DNA of 64,000 nucleotides from Thalassospira lucentensis (GTDB lineage Bacteria; Pseudomonadota; Alphaproteobacteria; Rhodospirillales; Thalassospiraceae), in the NCBI RefSeq assembly GCF_032921865.1, contig NZ_CP136684.1:2763001-2827000 (forward strand), given 5' to 3'. The position numbers were made by a program, and so were the translations under genes. Positions 1 through 8,028 of the stretch are shown in pieces. Within the stretch, counting starts at the first letter, position 1; the number at the start of each line of letters is the position of its first letter. The notes under the pieces are model-generated. The model was not told the DNA's origin and made no database searches. It saw only the letters and a list, made by a program, of their open reading frames with translations.

Positions 1-74
1 GATTCCCGCGTGCGCGGGAATGACGGGGAGTAGAGCGTCACAGCATCGTCACTCCCGCGAAAGCGGGAGTCCAT
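1..74. repeat. paired REP-like palindromes, element 1
   Basis: A left unit (1-26, stem ATTCCCGC/GCGGGAAT) and an inverted right unit (48-74, stem ACTCCCGC/GCGGGAGT) face each other across about 20 variable bases. The same pair recurs at many intergenic positions in this window. The left unit may begin before the window. Confidence 0.85.
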
Positions 75-176
75 GGGGCATCTGATGATTGCAGAGTATT
101 CAAACTGTTGCATTTACACCCGGCTTTCTCATGGATAGAAAGTAATTCAAGTTTTACAATTTTTACGGAACTCACT

Positions 177-965
177 GTGAAAAATATCTTATTGTCTGGT
201 CTTCTTTTCGTCCTCCTCGGTGGATGTGCGACCTACCCTGAACATGCTCCACGTGCGGACGAGCGCAGTCAATTTGCCGCGCGTGAACTTGTTTCGAGTG
301 GCCGCCGTGTTGATATGGTTGTGGAAACCAGGGAGAAATTGGGGCTTCCCGACGATACGGAATGGTATGAAACGCTGTTTAATCCGGGCATATCGGGCTT
401 TCCTATTATCGGCCTTTTCTCGTCTGATGGCAGTTTGTCGTACGTTTCAAAATATGCGCTTCCCGAAACTGTTGACGGACAGGCAATCGATAGTCCCGAT
501 GCGGTTGACAGGGTTCTTTTGAATATGGTGAGCAAAGCGGGCAGACAGGCGGGAGGGCGTGTCATGCTTGAAGGGCAAGATTATCTGGTCTTTGAGAGCA
601 AACTAGATGAAGGGGTGACCAATTATCTGCTCGTCTATAACAAGGGGAGTGTTTTGGTGGAAACGCCGGACCCGCTGGATGAATACGCTTGGGGCTTTAG
701 TCCAAAATGGAAATCAGAGAGGCCAACAAGCCTTTATGTCTGTCAGGGTAACGCGTTCGCTCTGACTGAAGAAGGCGACATCAAGTACGGCGAAGATAAG
801 AAGGGTCGCATTCTACCGATTCTTGATTGTGAGCTTGGGACATCTGTTCTTCATACGCGGTTTCTGGAGGAGCTTACCACCAACCCGTACTTTCTTTATG
901 CGGATAAATCACCACGCGTAAATCGGTTCTATTTTCAAGAAAAAGTTATGTCACCGTTTTTTTAG
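177..965 (+). CDS. predicted lipoprotein of unknown function
   Basis: The protein has 262 residues and starts at GTG 177, preceded by a weak ACGGA about 8 bases upstream. This start gives a clean lipoprotein signal: Lys-Asn, a hydrophobic stretch, then the lipobox Leu-Gly-Gly-Cys near residue 17. An earlier in-frame start at 108 would put polar residues ahead of the signal and is less likely. The mature part is a mixed, charged domain with no family I recognise. A hairpin terminator follows at 1014, so the gene is probably monocistronic. Its codon use is less GC-biased than the phage-like genes that follow. Export to the envelope is well supported; the function is unknown. Confidence 0.75.
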   Translation: MKNILLSGLLFVLLGGCATYPEHAPRADERSQFAARELVSSGRRVDMVVETREKLGLPDDTEWYETLFNPGISGFPIIGLFSSDGSLSYVSKYALPETVDGQAIDSPDAVDRVLLNMVSKAGRQAGGRVMLEGQDYLVFESKLDEGVTNYLLVYNKGSVLVETPDPLDEYAWGFSPKWKSERPTSLYVCQGNAFALTEEGDIKYGEDKKGRILPILDCELGTSVLHTRFLEELTTNPYFLYADKSPRVNRFYFQEKVMSPFF

Positions 966-1013
966 TGCCTGAAGAAAGGCAATCATAGAAGCAGAACGGT
1001 ACATCGTTGCAAG

Positions 1014-1043
1014 CGGTCGGACATTTCATGTCCGGCCGTTTTT
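1014..1043 (+). terminator. rho-independent terminator
   Basis: An 11-bp stem (1014-1024 with 1028-1038, one G-U pair) closes a three-base loop and is followed by a run of five T. It lies 48 bp after the lipoprotein gene. Confidence 0.8.
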
Positions 1044-1064
1044 GTTTGAGCAATGGAGAAGTAT

Positions 1065-2468
1065 ATGGGCGCGGTATTTAAGGTTGATGGCGGGGCGGGT
1101 GTCGGCTTTGCTGGCGACGGCGAGCGCACGGTTTTTCCGTTTCAGTTCGCGGTTTTTGGCAGTGATGATGTGGCGGTGCGCGTTGATGGAAAGCCGGTCA
1201 TGACCGGGTTTCATGTGGCGTTAAATGACGCCGAAGAAGCGCCCGGTGGTGCGGTGATTTTTGAGGTTGCGCCAAAGGTTGGGGCGGAGATTTCGATCCG
1301 GCGGTATTTGCGGTTACGGCGCTTAAGTGCCTATGGCAGCTCGGCATCGCCCCGCGGTGATGCGGTGGATCGGGATCTGGATTATCTGACCGCCGCCCTT
1401 GGCGATATTGATCGGGCGATGGTGGGCAGTTTGCGGCTTGATCCCGCCGATCAGGACAAGGGTGATCTGGCATTGCCGCGGATGGCGCCCGGTCGGGCCC
1501 TGATGTGGAACGATCAGGGCGACGGGCTGGCGAACGGGCCGGATGCAGGCGAGATTGCAGCGGCGGGGCGGCATGGTGCGATGGCGCAGGATGCAGCGAA
1601 CCGGGCCGAGGCCGCCGGAACGCGGGCCGAAACCGCGCTTGCAGGGTTTCAGAAGCAATTGGCGGGGGCAGCGTTTGATCTTGATCTGCGCGCGCAAAAC
1701 GTAACGCTTTGGCAGGATGAACGCCGGATGCCGGTGGTGGATGCGCCGGGCGACCGGATCATGGATATCCGCGAGACCGGGGCGCTGGTGCGGTTATCGA
1801 ATGGCGGGCGGTTGAGCCTTCCGGGGGTGAGTGCCGCGCGCAACGGGGTGCGATACCGGGTGGTCAATGGCGATGGCACGATGGTCGATATCGCGGCGGC
1901 CAGCGGGGATCAGATTGTGCCGCTGGATGGCGGGGGCGTGCGCAGTGTTCATGCCCTGCCGATCCGGGGGGATTGCGTTGATCTGATCTGTGATGGGACG
2001 CGGTGGTTTGCGGCATCAATCCGCGAGGGCGGGCCGGTGGTGAAGCTTTTGCGCACCAATGCGCAGGATATTCCGGCGGGTGGTTATTTCATCGTCGAAT
2101 GGGATCAGGTGGCGGAGGATAGCCACGGGCTTTATGACGCCGCCCTGCATGGGGTCGGGAACCTTCCGCCCGGTTTTTACCATGTCGATGCCGGGGTGAA
2201 TTTTGCCATCGGGGAGACGGCGGTGGCGGTCAGTGCCTATGTCGAGCGGCAGGGAGCGGCGGGATGGAGCACGCATTTGCAGGCGTCCGATATTGTCGGG
2301 TCGGGGAGCAATGCGACGCAGAGTGTGCGGGTGAGTGGTATCGCCCGGATCGGGATTGGGAGCGATAATGCGCTTCGGCTGCGGGTGCGCCATTCGGACA
2401 GTGTGACGCGCCAGATTGCGGCGGGTTCGGTGATGAGCTGGTTTCATCTGCATCGGATTGGCGGGTAG
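1065..2468 (+). CDS. phage tail-fibre-like protein
   Basis: The protein has 467 residues from ATG 1065, chosen because GGAG (1055-1058) lies 6 bases upstream; ATG 1053 overlaps that site. The first 150 or so residues resemble the N-terminal, tail-attaching part of T7-type tail fibre proteins (a short VFPFQF-like strand, then LDYLTAALGDIDRA and a PRM-x-PGRALMWN turn). Residues about 165-205 are Ala/Glu-rich and could form a trimeric coiled coil. The C-terminal half is Gly/Asp/Val-rich with probable beta structure, as in receptor-binding tips. A LamG/spike-like gene follows on the same strand. The family assignment is from pattern memory, not a search. Confidence 0.7.
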   Translation: MGAVFKVDGGAGVGFAGDGERTVFPFQFAVFGSDDVAVRVDGKPVMTGFHVALNDAEEAPGGAVIFEVAPKVGAEISIRRYLRLRRLSAYGSSASPRGDAVDRDLDYLTAALGDIDRAMVGSLRLDPADQDKGDLALPRMAPGRALMWNDQGDGLANGPDAGEIAAAGRHGAMAQDAANRAEAAGTRAETALAGFQKQLAGAAFDLDLRAQNVTLWQDERRMPVVDAPGDRIMDIRETGALVRLSNGGRLSLPGVSAARNGVRYRVVNGDGTMVDIAAASGDQIVPLDGGGVRSVHALPIRGDCVDLICDGTRWFAASIREGGPVVKLLRTNAQDIPAGGYFIVEWDQVAEDSHGLYDAALHGVGNLPPGFYHVDAGVNFAIGETAVAVSAYVERQGAAGWSTHLQASDIVGSGSNATQSVRVSGIARIGIGSDNALRLRVRHSDSVTRQIAAGSVMSWFHLHRIGG

Positions 2469-2490
2469 GTTTTGAGGCTGCGGCACGGCT

Positions 2491-2578
2491 GACTGGATTC
2501 CCGCGTTCGCGGGAATGACGGTTTATTGGGATCAGGCTTTTCCGCCTGTTCGTCACTCCCGCGCAGGCGGGAGTCCAT
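2491..2578. repeat. paired REP-like palindromes, element 2
   Basis: The left T-type unit is 2491-2521 and the inverted right C-type unit is 2551-2578. The preceding bases TTTTGAGGCTGCGGCACGG also recur before other left units, so the conserved element extends outward from the stem. Confidence 0.9.
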
Positions 2579-2638
2579 CAGGCGGCGGGCTCTGTGATCC
2601 AAACGACATTTCATTTATTCAGGGACGGAGAATGCAAA

Positions 2639-3751
2639 ATGGGCATGCGATATGCGCCATTGGAAAGCTGTCTGCGCGTGACGCGGGCGAGCCCGAAGAT
2701 TGTGCGCGGACCGGACGGGGTTTTGGCCACGATTGGGGCAGATATTCCCGGCCATGATCATGATGGGTTGGGCCGGGCCAAGGGGCTTTTGATCGAGGCG
2801 GCGGCGAGTAATCTGCTGCGCTATTCCACCAGTTTTGCCAATCCGCTTTGGGAAAAGGATGCGGGGGTGGTTGTGGCAACGTCCGGGGTTGCGGCCCCGG
2901 ATGGGAGTATCACGGCCACACGCCTTGACCTTCCGGGCGGCACGGCGGGGCTTTATCAGCGGGTCGATGATCTGGCCGTGGGCGGGATATACAGCTTTGG
3001 CGTCTGGGCGCGGGCGGTTTCGGGCGTGACGGAGATTACGCTGGGTGGGGTGAATGGGGCGTCAAACCATGCGGTGAGCCTTGATGAAAGCTGGCAACGG
3101 GTGGGGTTTGGCGAGGCCGCATCGGGGGCCAGCCGATATCCGAAAATCAGCACCGCGATTTCGGGCAATCCGGCATCGATCCTGATCTGGAATGCGCAGC
3201 TTGAGGCCGGGCCGGTTTTGACCAGCGATCTGATCAGCAAGGGTATTCCGGCGGCACGCGCGATGGATGATGTGATGCTTGATCCGGGGGACTGGTTCCG
3301 GGGGGCAACCGGGCGGGGGACGTTTGTGTTTGATCTGGAATTGCCGACGGCCTGGAGCGGGATTTGGCGGATCGTACAGATGCATTCGGGGAATTTGAAC
3401 GATGATCATCTTGATCTTGGTTATGACAGCGCAGCCGATCAGTTGCGGATTTCATTGCGCAAGGCTGGCGTGCCGATCATCACGCAGTCGCTTTATGGCG
3501 GGCTTGTTCCCGGAACGCGCAGGCGGATCGTGCTGGCGTGGGAGGATGATGGGGTGGCGGTCGCCAAGGACGGGGCGGTTTTGAAATCGCCGGGCGGCTT
3601 TGCCATGCCGCGCAGTTTCAACACGATCCGGCTGGGGAGTTATGCCGGGCAAAGCGGGGCCTTAAACGGGCATTTGCGCGGGGTTTCCTATTGGCCGGAA
3701 CGGTTGGGCGATGAACGCCTGATCGCCCTTTCGGCAAATTCGGGAAATTAA
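2639..3751 (+). CDS. phage spike/LamG-like structural protein
   Basis: The protein has 370 residues from ATG 2639, with GGAG (2627-2630) 8 bases upstream. Near residues 55-75 it carries the motif 'GLLIEAAASNLL...F..PLW', a hallmark of phage tail, spike or head-fibre proteins that have a carbohydrate-binding-like domain. The middle is a jelly-roll-like region and residues about 220-370 resemble a concanavalin/LamG fold (GTFVFDLELP, RRIVLAWEDDGVAVAKDG, NTIRLGS). It follows the tail-fibre gene and precedes a small gene by 34 bp, which suggests a late phage structural operon. The molecular target is unknown. Confidence 0.7.
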   Translation: MGMRYAPLESCLRVTRASPKIVRGPDGVLATIGADIPGHDHDGLGRAKGLLIEAAASNLLRYSTSFANPLWEKDAGVVVATSGVAAPDGSITATRLDLPGGTAGLYQRVDDLAVGGIYSFGVWARAVSGVTEITLGGVNGASNHAVSLDESWQRVGFGEAASGASRYPKISTAISGNPASILIWNAQLEAGPVLTSDLISKGIPAARAMDDVMLDPGDWFRGATGRGTFVFDLELPTAWSGIWRIVQMHSGNLNDDHLDLGYDSAADQLRISLRKAGVPIITQSLYGGLVPGTRRRIVLAWEDDGVAVAKDGAVLKSPGGFAMPRSFNTIRLGSYAGQSGALNGHLRGVSYWPERLGDERLIALSANSGN

Positions 3752-3785
3752 CCCCATGGAAGCCAAATCGGGAACGGAGGACAGG

Positions 3786-4097
3786 ATGGAGGAACTTGAG
3801 ACGGTGCGGGCGGAGTTTTTGCAAAGCCTGCCCGGTGATATCAACCGGGCGCGCAATGCCTATCGCCGGATGGCGCAGGCAGCCGCCCTCAAGATGGATG
3901 CCAAAAGCTTTGCCGCCCATCAAACGGCCTGCAAGGCGGGGCTTTCGCATCTTGAAGGCCTGATCAAACTGCTGCGCTGGGCGGCCGGCCCGGATGGGGC
4001 GGAGAATGACAAGGCGAAGTCGCCTGCGGTGGAGGAGGCGGAGATCAGGAAGCTGATTGCCGAGGCAAGGGGGGCGTTGGCGGGGGGTGAGGGTTAG
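3786..4097 (+). CDS. small phage-associated helical protein
   Basis: The protein has 103 residues. ATG 3786 has GGAGG (3776-3780) 5 bases upstream; ATG 3756 has no ribosome site. It is mostly alpha-helical and charged, rich in Ala, Glu and Lys, with no signal peptide or membrane segment. It follows the LamG-like gene closely on the same strand and is probably cotranscribed. I do not recognise the family. It could be a tail-fibre chaperone or assembly protein, by position only. Confidence 0.55.
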   Translation: MEELETVRAEFLQSLPGDINRARNAYRRMAQAAALKMDAKSFAAHQTACKAGLSHLEGLIKLLRWAAGPDGAENDKAKSPAVEEAEIRKLIAEARGALAGGEG

Positions 4098-4126
4098 ACG
4101 GTGGTTATGGAGGATATGGCAGGAAG

Positions 4127-4216
4127 GACTGGATTCCCGCGTTCGCGGGAATGACGGTTTTTGGGGAGGTAAGGCCTTTCCATCCGTTCGTCACTCCCGC
4201 GTAGGCGGGAGTCCAT
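4127..4216. repeat. paired REP-like palindromes, element 3
   Basis: The left T-type unit is 4127-4157 and the right C-type unit is 4189-4216, separated by 31 variable bases. It lies between the phage-like block and the toxin-antitoxin promoter. Confidence 0.9.
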
Positions 4217-4256
4217 GGGGCGGCGGGCGCGGTCGCTGGTTTTGTTATACGGTCAT

Positions 4257-4296
4257 TTGCCATTTGGCATAAAAATGATATATTAATGCCAAATGG
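4257..4296 (+). promoter_or_regulatory. toxin-antitoxin promoter with operator repeats
   Basis: A good promoter is visible: TTGCCA (4257-4262), a 16-bp spacer, and TATATT (4279-4284). It is covered by a perfect 11-bp inverted repeat, CCATTTGGCAT (4260-4270) and its complement (4286-4296). The left arm is part of a tighter palindrome TGCCA-TT-TGGCA (4258-4269), and the right arm repeats TGCCA-AA-TGG (4287-4296). The right arm runs into the ribosome-binding site. This is the expected layout for autorepression by the antitoxin. Confidence 0.8.
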
Positions 4297-4305
4297 AGGT
4301 GTGCG

Positions 4306-4719
4306 ATGGAATTCGCGATTGTGGAGCCGACCGGGGCGCGGCCGGATCGGGCGGCGATTACCGAGGATGAGGCGGCGGCGCTGGCGCGGGCTACGGTCAA
4401 TCTGTTTGGTGTCTGGGATCTAAGCGATCAGGAAGCGCGCGTGTTGCTGGGCGATATGCCGGCGCGCACATGGGCGCGGTGGAAGAAAAAGGATATCGGG
4501 CGGATTGATCGTGATTTGCGCACGCGCATGGCGATGCTGATCGGGATACACAAAGGGTTGCGATATCTGTTTCGTGAACCCGCACGGGGTTATGCCTGGA
4601 TCCGCAAGCCCAATGCGGCGTTTGGCGGGCAAAGTGCGCTTGAGATCATGTTGCGCGGCGAGATCATGGATATCGCCGATATCCGAAGTTACCTTGATGC
4701 GGAGCGTGGTGGCTGGTGA
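4306..4719 (+). CDS. DUF2384 (Xre/MbcA/ParS-type) antitoxin
   Basis: The protein has 137 residues and starts at ATG 4306 after a GGAGG that overlaps the operator. It has an N-terminal helix-turn-helix-like region (about 20-70: LARATVNLFGVWDLSDQEARVLLGD, then RTWARWKK) and a C-terminal toxin-binding domain (about 80-137) with the typical 'LIGIHKGLRYLF' and 'WIRKPNAAFGGQSALEIM' motifs. It should bind and neutralise the RES toxin encoded next and repress the shared promoter. The last four bases overlap the toxin start (GTGA), so translation is probably coupled. The assignment is firm at family level. Confidence 0.9.
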   Translation: MEFAIVEPTGARPDRAAITEDEAAALARATVNLFGVWDLSDQEARVLLGDMPARTWARWKKKDIGRIDRDLRTRMAMLIGIHKGLRYLFREPARGYAWIRKPNAAFGGQSALEIMLRGEIMDIADIRSYLDAERGGW

Positions 4720-5402
4720 GCAGGAGCAGGCATGTTGCGTGGCCGCAATGCGTGCGGATCATCCGGTCGATCTATCCGCCGATTGACCTGTTTGAAGACA
4801 TCGCCGATCCCGCCGATTGGGAGGCGCTGGCATCGGCGGAAGCCAAGATGAACCCGCGTATTCGTGACAGCATCGGCAATCTGGCGAAGGTGCCGGTCGA
4901 ACGCCGGGTATCGGGGCCGGGGGCGAGTTACGTGATGGCGCCGTTTGTGCATTGTTCGCCCTATCGCCCCGGCCGGTTTTCCGATGGCACATACGGGCTT
5001 TATTATGCCGGGGATGGCCGGTCTGTGGCGATTGCCGAAACCGTGCATCACCATGCGCGTATGATGCGGGCGACCGATGAGGAGCCGGGCTGGACATCGC
5101 AGTTTCGCGAGCTGGTCGGGCGGATTGATCATGTGTTTGATGACGTGAGCGATCAACCCGATCTGCTTGATCCCGATGATTATGGCGCATCGCAGAAATT
5201 TGGTGCAGAGCGCAGGGCAGCGGGATCGGACGGGATTTATTGGCCGAGTGTGCGGTTTGACGGCGGGCATTGCATCGCGGCGTTCTGGCCCGATGTGGTG
5301 CCGATCCCGGTGCAGGGCGATCATTTTTCCTATCACTGGAACGGGGAGGCGGTCGATTATGTCCGTAACCTTGCCAGTGGGGAGACTTGGCGGGTTTTGT
5401 GA
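4716..5402 (+). CDS. RES-domain toxin (NAD-degrading type)
   Basis: The protein has 228 residues and starts at GTG 4716 inside the antitoxin stop region. It is a full-length RES protein. The conserved residues fit Arg87 (PYRPGRFSDG), Glu108 (VAIAETVHH) and Ser178 (IYWPSVR), followed by GGHCIAAF. Studied members (Mycobacterium MbcT, Photorhabdus and Pseudomonas RES toxins) remove NAD+ by phosphorolysis or hydrolysis, causing growth arrest or death. All key residues are present, so the toxin appears intact. Which NAD+ reaction it uses cannot be told from sequence. A REP pair follows 32 bp downstream. Confidence 0.9.
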   Translation: MSRSRHVAWPQCVRIIRSIYPPIDLFEDIADPADWEALASAEAKMNPRIRDSIGNLAKVPVERRVSGPGASYVMAPFVHCSPYRPGRFSDGTYGLYYAGDGRSVAIAETVHHHARMMRATDEEPGWTSQFRELVGRIDHVFDDVSDQPDLLDPDDYGASQKFGAERRAAGSDGIYWPSVRFDGGHCIAAFWPDVVPIPVQGDHFSYHWNGEAVDYVRNLASGETWRVL

Positions 5403-5434
5403 CAACCGGGTGGTTGTGAGGGTGCGGCGCGGAG

Positions 5435-5516
5435 GACTGGATTCCCGCGTTCGCGGGAATGACGGAGGGAGGCAGAGTGCTACAGCATCGTCACTCCCGC
5501 GAAGGCGGGAGTCCAT
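5435..5516. repeat. paired REP-like palindromes, element 4
   Basis: The left T-type unit is 5435-5465 and the right C-type unit is 5489-5516. The 23-base spacer contains CTACAGCATCG, almost identical to the spacer of element 1 (CACAGCATCG), so these two copies are close relatives. Confidence 0.9.
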
Positions 5517-5574
5517 GGAGCGGCGGGCGCGGTGGCTGCACCGTTTCGGGATGCAGCCACCGGATATCCAAGCG

Positions 5575-6555
5575 TTATTTGAGCGTGACATGGGCATGTG
5601 ACGGGGCGTGATCGGTAAGGGCTTTGGCGGCGTCCGCCCATGAGGTATCAGCCGGATCAAGCGCGGATTTGAGGTAGGCCAGCGTCATGCGTTGGGTGAT
5701 GGCGAGGCGGTCGGGGTCTTCGTCGTCGGTTTCCCTGGCGTCATAGCCGGCAATGCCGCCAAGGCCGTGTTTGCCACCAACGAGGGTCAGCAGGGCATCG
5801 GCACCGGGGCTGTGGTGGAACGGGTCGGTGTGCCAGGCGGGGCCGCGGGTTGTCAGGTGCGGGTTGTCATCGGCATCGCCGGCAACGACGAGGGTTTTTG
5901 TCGTCAGGTGGCTGAAATCGGGGTTGAGCGATGTGTAGTTTGCGCGTGCAAAATCGCTGAGGCTATCCCCGCCCTTGCCGGGGGCGGCCAGAAGGACGCC
6001 GACCGTGATGCGCGGTTCGATGAGATCGACATTCTGTGCGGCCGGGTCGTTGATATCGGTCAGACGCGCACCAAGCAGCATGCCGACGGTCTGCCCGCCC
6101 AGCGAATGGCCGATGGCCGCGATTTTGGAACGGTCCAGCCGCCCGGCGATGGCGGGAAACTGGTCCTCTATCACGTCAAGCTGATCAAGAATCAGCTTCA
6201 TATCCAGCACGCGCGAGCGCCAGAAAAACGGCGCGCCCGGTGCATCGGCCGGAAGGCCCGCGACCCTGGAATTTCCGTGTGTCGGTTGGATCACGACAAA
6301 GCCGTGGGCGGCATAGAAATTCGCAAGCGGCGCGTAACCATCCTTGGACGGGATATAAAGCGATGGCCCATGCCCGTGCGACAGCAGAAGGATCGGAAGG
6401 TCGCGATCATTCGAGGGCGGGGTGAGCGGGGCGGTGATGCGCAGTTCAAGCAGCAACCCGCGATCCGGGGCCGGGAGGGTGACGGGATTGAGGCACAGGG
6501 TCGGAAAGGATGGGCCGGTCGGGATATGGCGGGCATCGGTAAGCAGATTGTTCAT
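5575..6555 (-). CDS. alpha/beta hydrolase (dienelactone/PAF-acetylhydrolase-like)
   Basis: The protein has 326 residues. ATG 6555 gives a normal start; upstream in-frame sequence crosses the regulatory repeats and is not coding. Motifs: LLLSHGHGPSLY (oxyanion region), GHSLGGQ (nucleophile elbow with Ser), a later GDADDNPH (probable acid) and GGKHGLGG (probable catalytic His). It resembles predicted dienelactone hydrolases and PAF acetylhydrolase-like esterases. It has no clear signal peptide. It is divergent from a TetR regulator gene with three operator-like repeats between them, so it is probably the repressed target. The substrate is unknown. Confidence 0.8.
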   Translation of the reverse strand: MNNLLTDARHIPTGPSFPTLCLNPVTLPAPDRGLLLELRITAPLTPPSNDRDLPILLLSHGHGPSLYIPSKDGYAPLANFYAAHGFVVIQPTHGNSRVAGLPADAPGAPFFWRSRVLDMKLILDQLDVIEDQFPAIAGRLDRSKIAAIGHSLGGQTVGMLLGARLTDINDPAAQNVDLIEPRITVGVLLAAPGKGGDSLSDFARANYTSLNPDFSHLTTKTLVVAGDADDNPHLTTRGPAWHTDPFHHSPGADALLTLVGGKHGLGGIAGYDARETDDEDPDRLAITQRMTLAYLKSALDPADTSWADAAKALTDHAPSHAHVTLK

Positions 6556-6610
6556 GACGGGGTGCCTTGTTTTGCTTGGCGAAGGTCGGGGGCTTCGCCT
6601 ATATAGAAAA

Positions 6611-6687
6611 ACGGAACGTTGATCCGATAATAAACGGAACTTTGCTCCACTTGATGAATTGTATATACGGAACGTTGTTCCGTATAT
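6611..6687. promoter_or_regulatory. three-copy TetR operator
   Basis: Three copies of ACGGAAC-NTT-GNTCC lie between the divergent genes: 6611-6626, 6634-6650 and 6667-6683. The third is perfect and extends to 11-bp arms (ATATACGGAAC and its complement around GTT, 6663-6687). Copy-to-copy spacing is 23 and 33 bp. They most probably bind the TetR protein encoded at 6741 and control both directions. Confidence 0.8.
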
Positions 6688-6740
6688 CAAGGGTAATTGC
6701 GTGCGGGGTCTTCGGACCGGCGGCAACAGGGAAGATTTGA

Positions 6741-7361
6741 GTGACAGACGACCCGACAAAACATGACCTTGAAGGCAAGGCACCGAAGCGGCGCGTGAGG
6801 GCCGATGCCAAGCGTAACGAGGACGCGGTGCTTGAGGCGGCCAAGGCGGTTTTTGCGACCGCGGGCGTCGATGCGCCGGTGCGTGAAATTGCCACCAGGG
6901 CCGGGGTTGGTGTGGGGACGTTGTATCGCCGTTTTCCGACCCGATCCGACCTTGTGGCGGCGGTTTTCCGGCGGGAGGTTGATGCCTGTGCGGCGACGGC
7001 GGCAACGCTTGCGGCGGATTATCCGCCGGGCGAGGCGCTGGTGCGCTGGCTTAACCGCTATACCGATTTTATCGCAACCAAAAAGGGGCTGGCGGCGGCA
7101 TTGCATTCCGGCGATCCGGCGTTTGATGCGCTGCCCGATTATTTTCGCGCGAAGTTCGAGCCAGTGCTGGTGTCGCTTCTGGAAGCCGCGGCGGCGGCGG
7201 GCGAGGTGCGGCGCGATATTGCGGCCTATGACCTGTTGCGCGCGATTGGCAACCTTTCGGTGGCGGGCGTTGGCGACGAAGCGGGGGCGGCGCATACGCG
7301 CAGCATGGTGGAGCTTCTGGTCGATGGGTTGCGGTTTGGGGCGGTGAAGACGGGGCGGTAG
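6741..7361 (+). CDS. TetR/AcrR family transcriptional regulator
   Basis: The protein has 206 residues from GTG 6741. The N-terminal tail is basic (KAPKRRVRADAKRNED). The DNA-binding domain spans about residues 25-75 (VLEAAKAVFATAGVDAPVREIATRAGVGVGTLYRRFPTRSDLVAAVF), the canonical TetR helix-turn-helix. The Ala-rich C-terminal domain should form the dimer and ligand pocket. It is transcribed away from the alpha/beta hydrolase gene, with three inverted-repeat operators in between. The ligand is unknown, possibly an ester or lactone handled by the hydrolase. Confidence 0.9.
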   Translation: MTDDPTKHDLEGKAPKRRVRADAKRNEDAVLEAAKAVFATAGVDAPVREIATRAGVGVGTLYRRFPTRSDLVAAVFRREVDACAATAATLAADYPPGEALVRWLNRYTDFIATKKGLAAALHSGDPAFDALPDYFRAKFEPVLVSLLEAAAAAGEVRRDIAAYDLLRAIGNLSVAGVGDEAGAAHTRSMVELLVDGLRFGAVKTGR

Positions 7362-7403
7362 GGCGGAGGCCTTCGGTTTTGCGCGAAGGTTTTTCCAATC
7401 TGT

Positions 7404-7507
7404 CGTCACTCCCGCGCAGGCGGGAGTCCATCGGGCTTGCGGGTCCGGTGGAAGGTTTTGAGGCTGTGGCACGAAGGACTGGATTCCCGCGTTCGCGGGA
7501 ATGACGG
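7404..7507. repeat. REP-like palindromes in reversed order, element 5
   Basis: Here the C-type unit comes first (7404-7431) and the T-type unit second (7477-7507), the reverse of most other elements. The T-type unit ends 18 bp before the GIY-YIG gene's stop and is preceded by the conserved tail TTTTGAGGCTGTGGCACGAA. Confidence 0.9.
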
Positions 7508-7525
7508 AAGAGAGTTTATAGCTGC

Positions 7526-7816
7526 TTATGCGTTCAGGCTGTCGAACAGGTCGTTCCAGTCGGGATTGTGTTTTTCGATCAGGTCAAGCTTCCAGGCGCG
7601 GCGCCATTTTTTAAGGCGCTTTTCGCGCAGGATGGCGTTTTCCATGCTGTCATGCAGTTCAAAATGCACGAGTTGCCCGACATTGTAACGTTGGGTGAAG
7701 CCCTTATCCGTGGCTGTGCGATGTTGCCAGATGCGGGCGCGCAGATCGGCGGTGACGCCAATGTAAAGCGTGCCGTTGCGGTTGCTGGCAAGGATATAGA
7801 CGCAGGGCTGTTTCAT
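7526..7816 (-). CDS. GIY-YIG nuclease family protein (UPF0213-like)
   Basis: The protein has 96 residues, the full length for single-domain GIY-YIG proteins. Motifs: VYILASNRNGTLYIGV (GIY-YIG strand), DLRARIWQHR (with the conserved Arg), and ENAILREKRLKKWRRAWKLDLIE (catalytic Glu region and basic helix). Members are predicted single-domain nucleases; physiological roles are mostly unproven. The gene sits alone between two direct copies of the T-type REP unit (7477-7507 and 7911-7940), a layout reminiscent of REP-associated transposases. No other domain is fused to it. Confidence 0.9.
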   Translation of the reverse strand: MKQPCVYILASNRNGTLYIGVTADLRARIWQHRTATDKGFTQRYNVGQLVHFELHDSMENAILREKRLKKWRRAWKLDLIEKHNPDWNDLFDSLNA

Positions 7817-7910
7817 CGTGGAAGGATAGCAGGATTTGGCCGGATGGCGGAGCTTTTGGTGATGCTGACGGGTGGTTCTGGTTGCCGGGTTTGAGGATGC
7901 GGCGCGAAAG

Positions 7911-7994
7911 ACTGGATTCCCGCGTGCGCGGGAATGACGGCTTTGGGGATGGGCTTTCTACACATTCGTCACTCCCGCGAAGGCGGGAGTCCAT
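7911..7994. repeat. paired REP-like palindromes, element 6
   Basis: The left T-type unit is 7911-7940 and the right C-type unit is 7967-7994, upstream of both the GIY-YIG gene (minus strand) and the terminase gene (plus strand). The tail TTTGAGGATGCGGCGCGAAA precedes the left unit. Confidence 0.9.
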
Positions 7995-8028
7995 GGTGCA
8001 GCGGGTTGAGTGATGAGGGGGATCGGGC

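Noticed and set aside
4689..5660. Minus-strand frame of 323 codons over the RES toxin gene
   Set aside because: It covers the toxin on the opposite strand and runs through a REP element; no family features.
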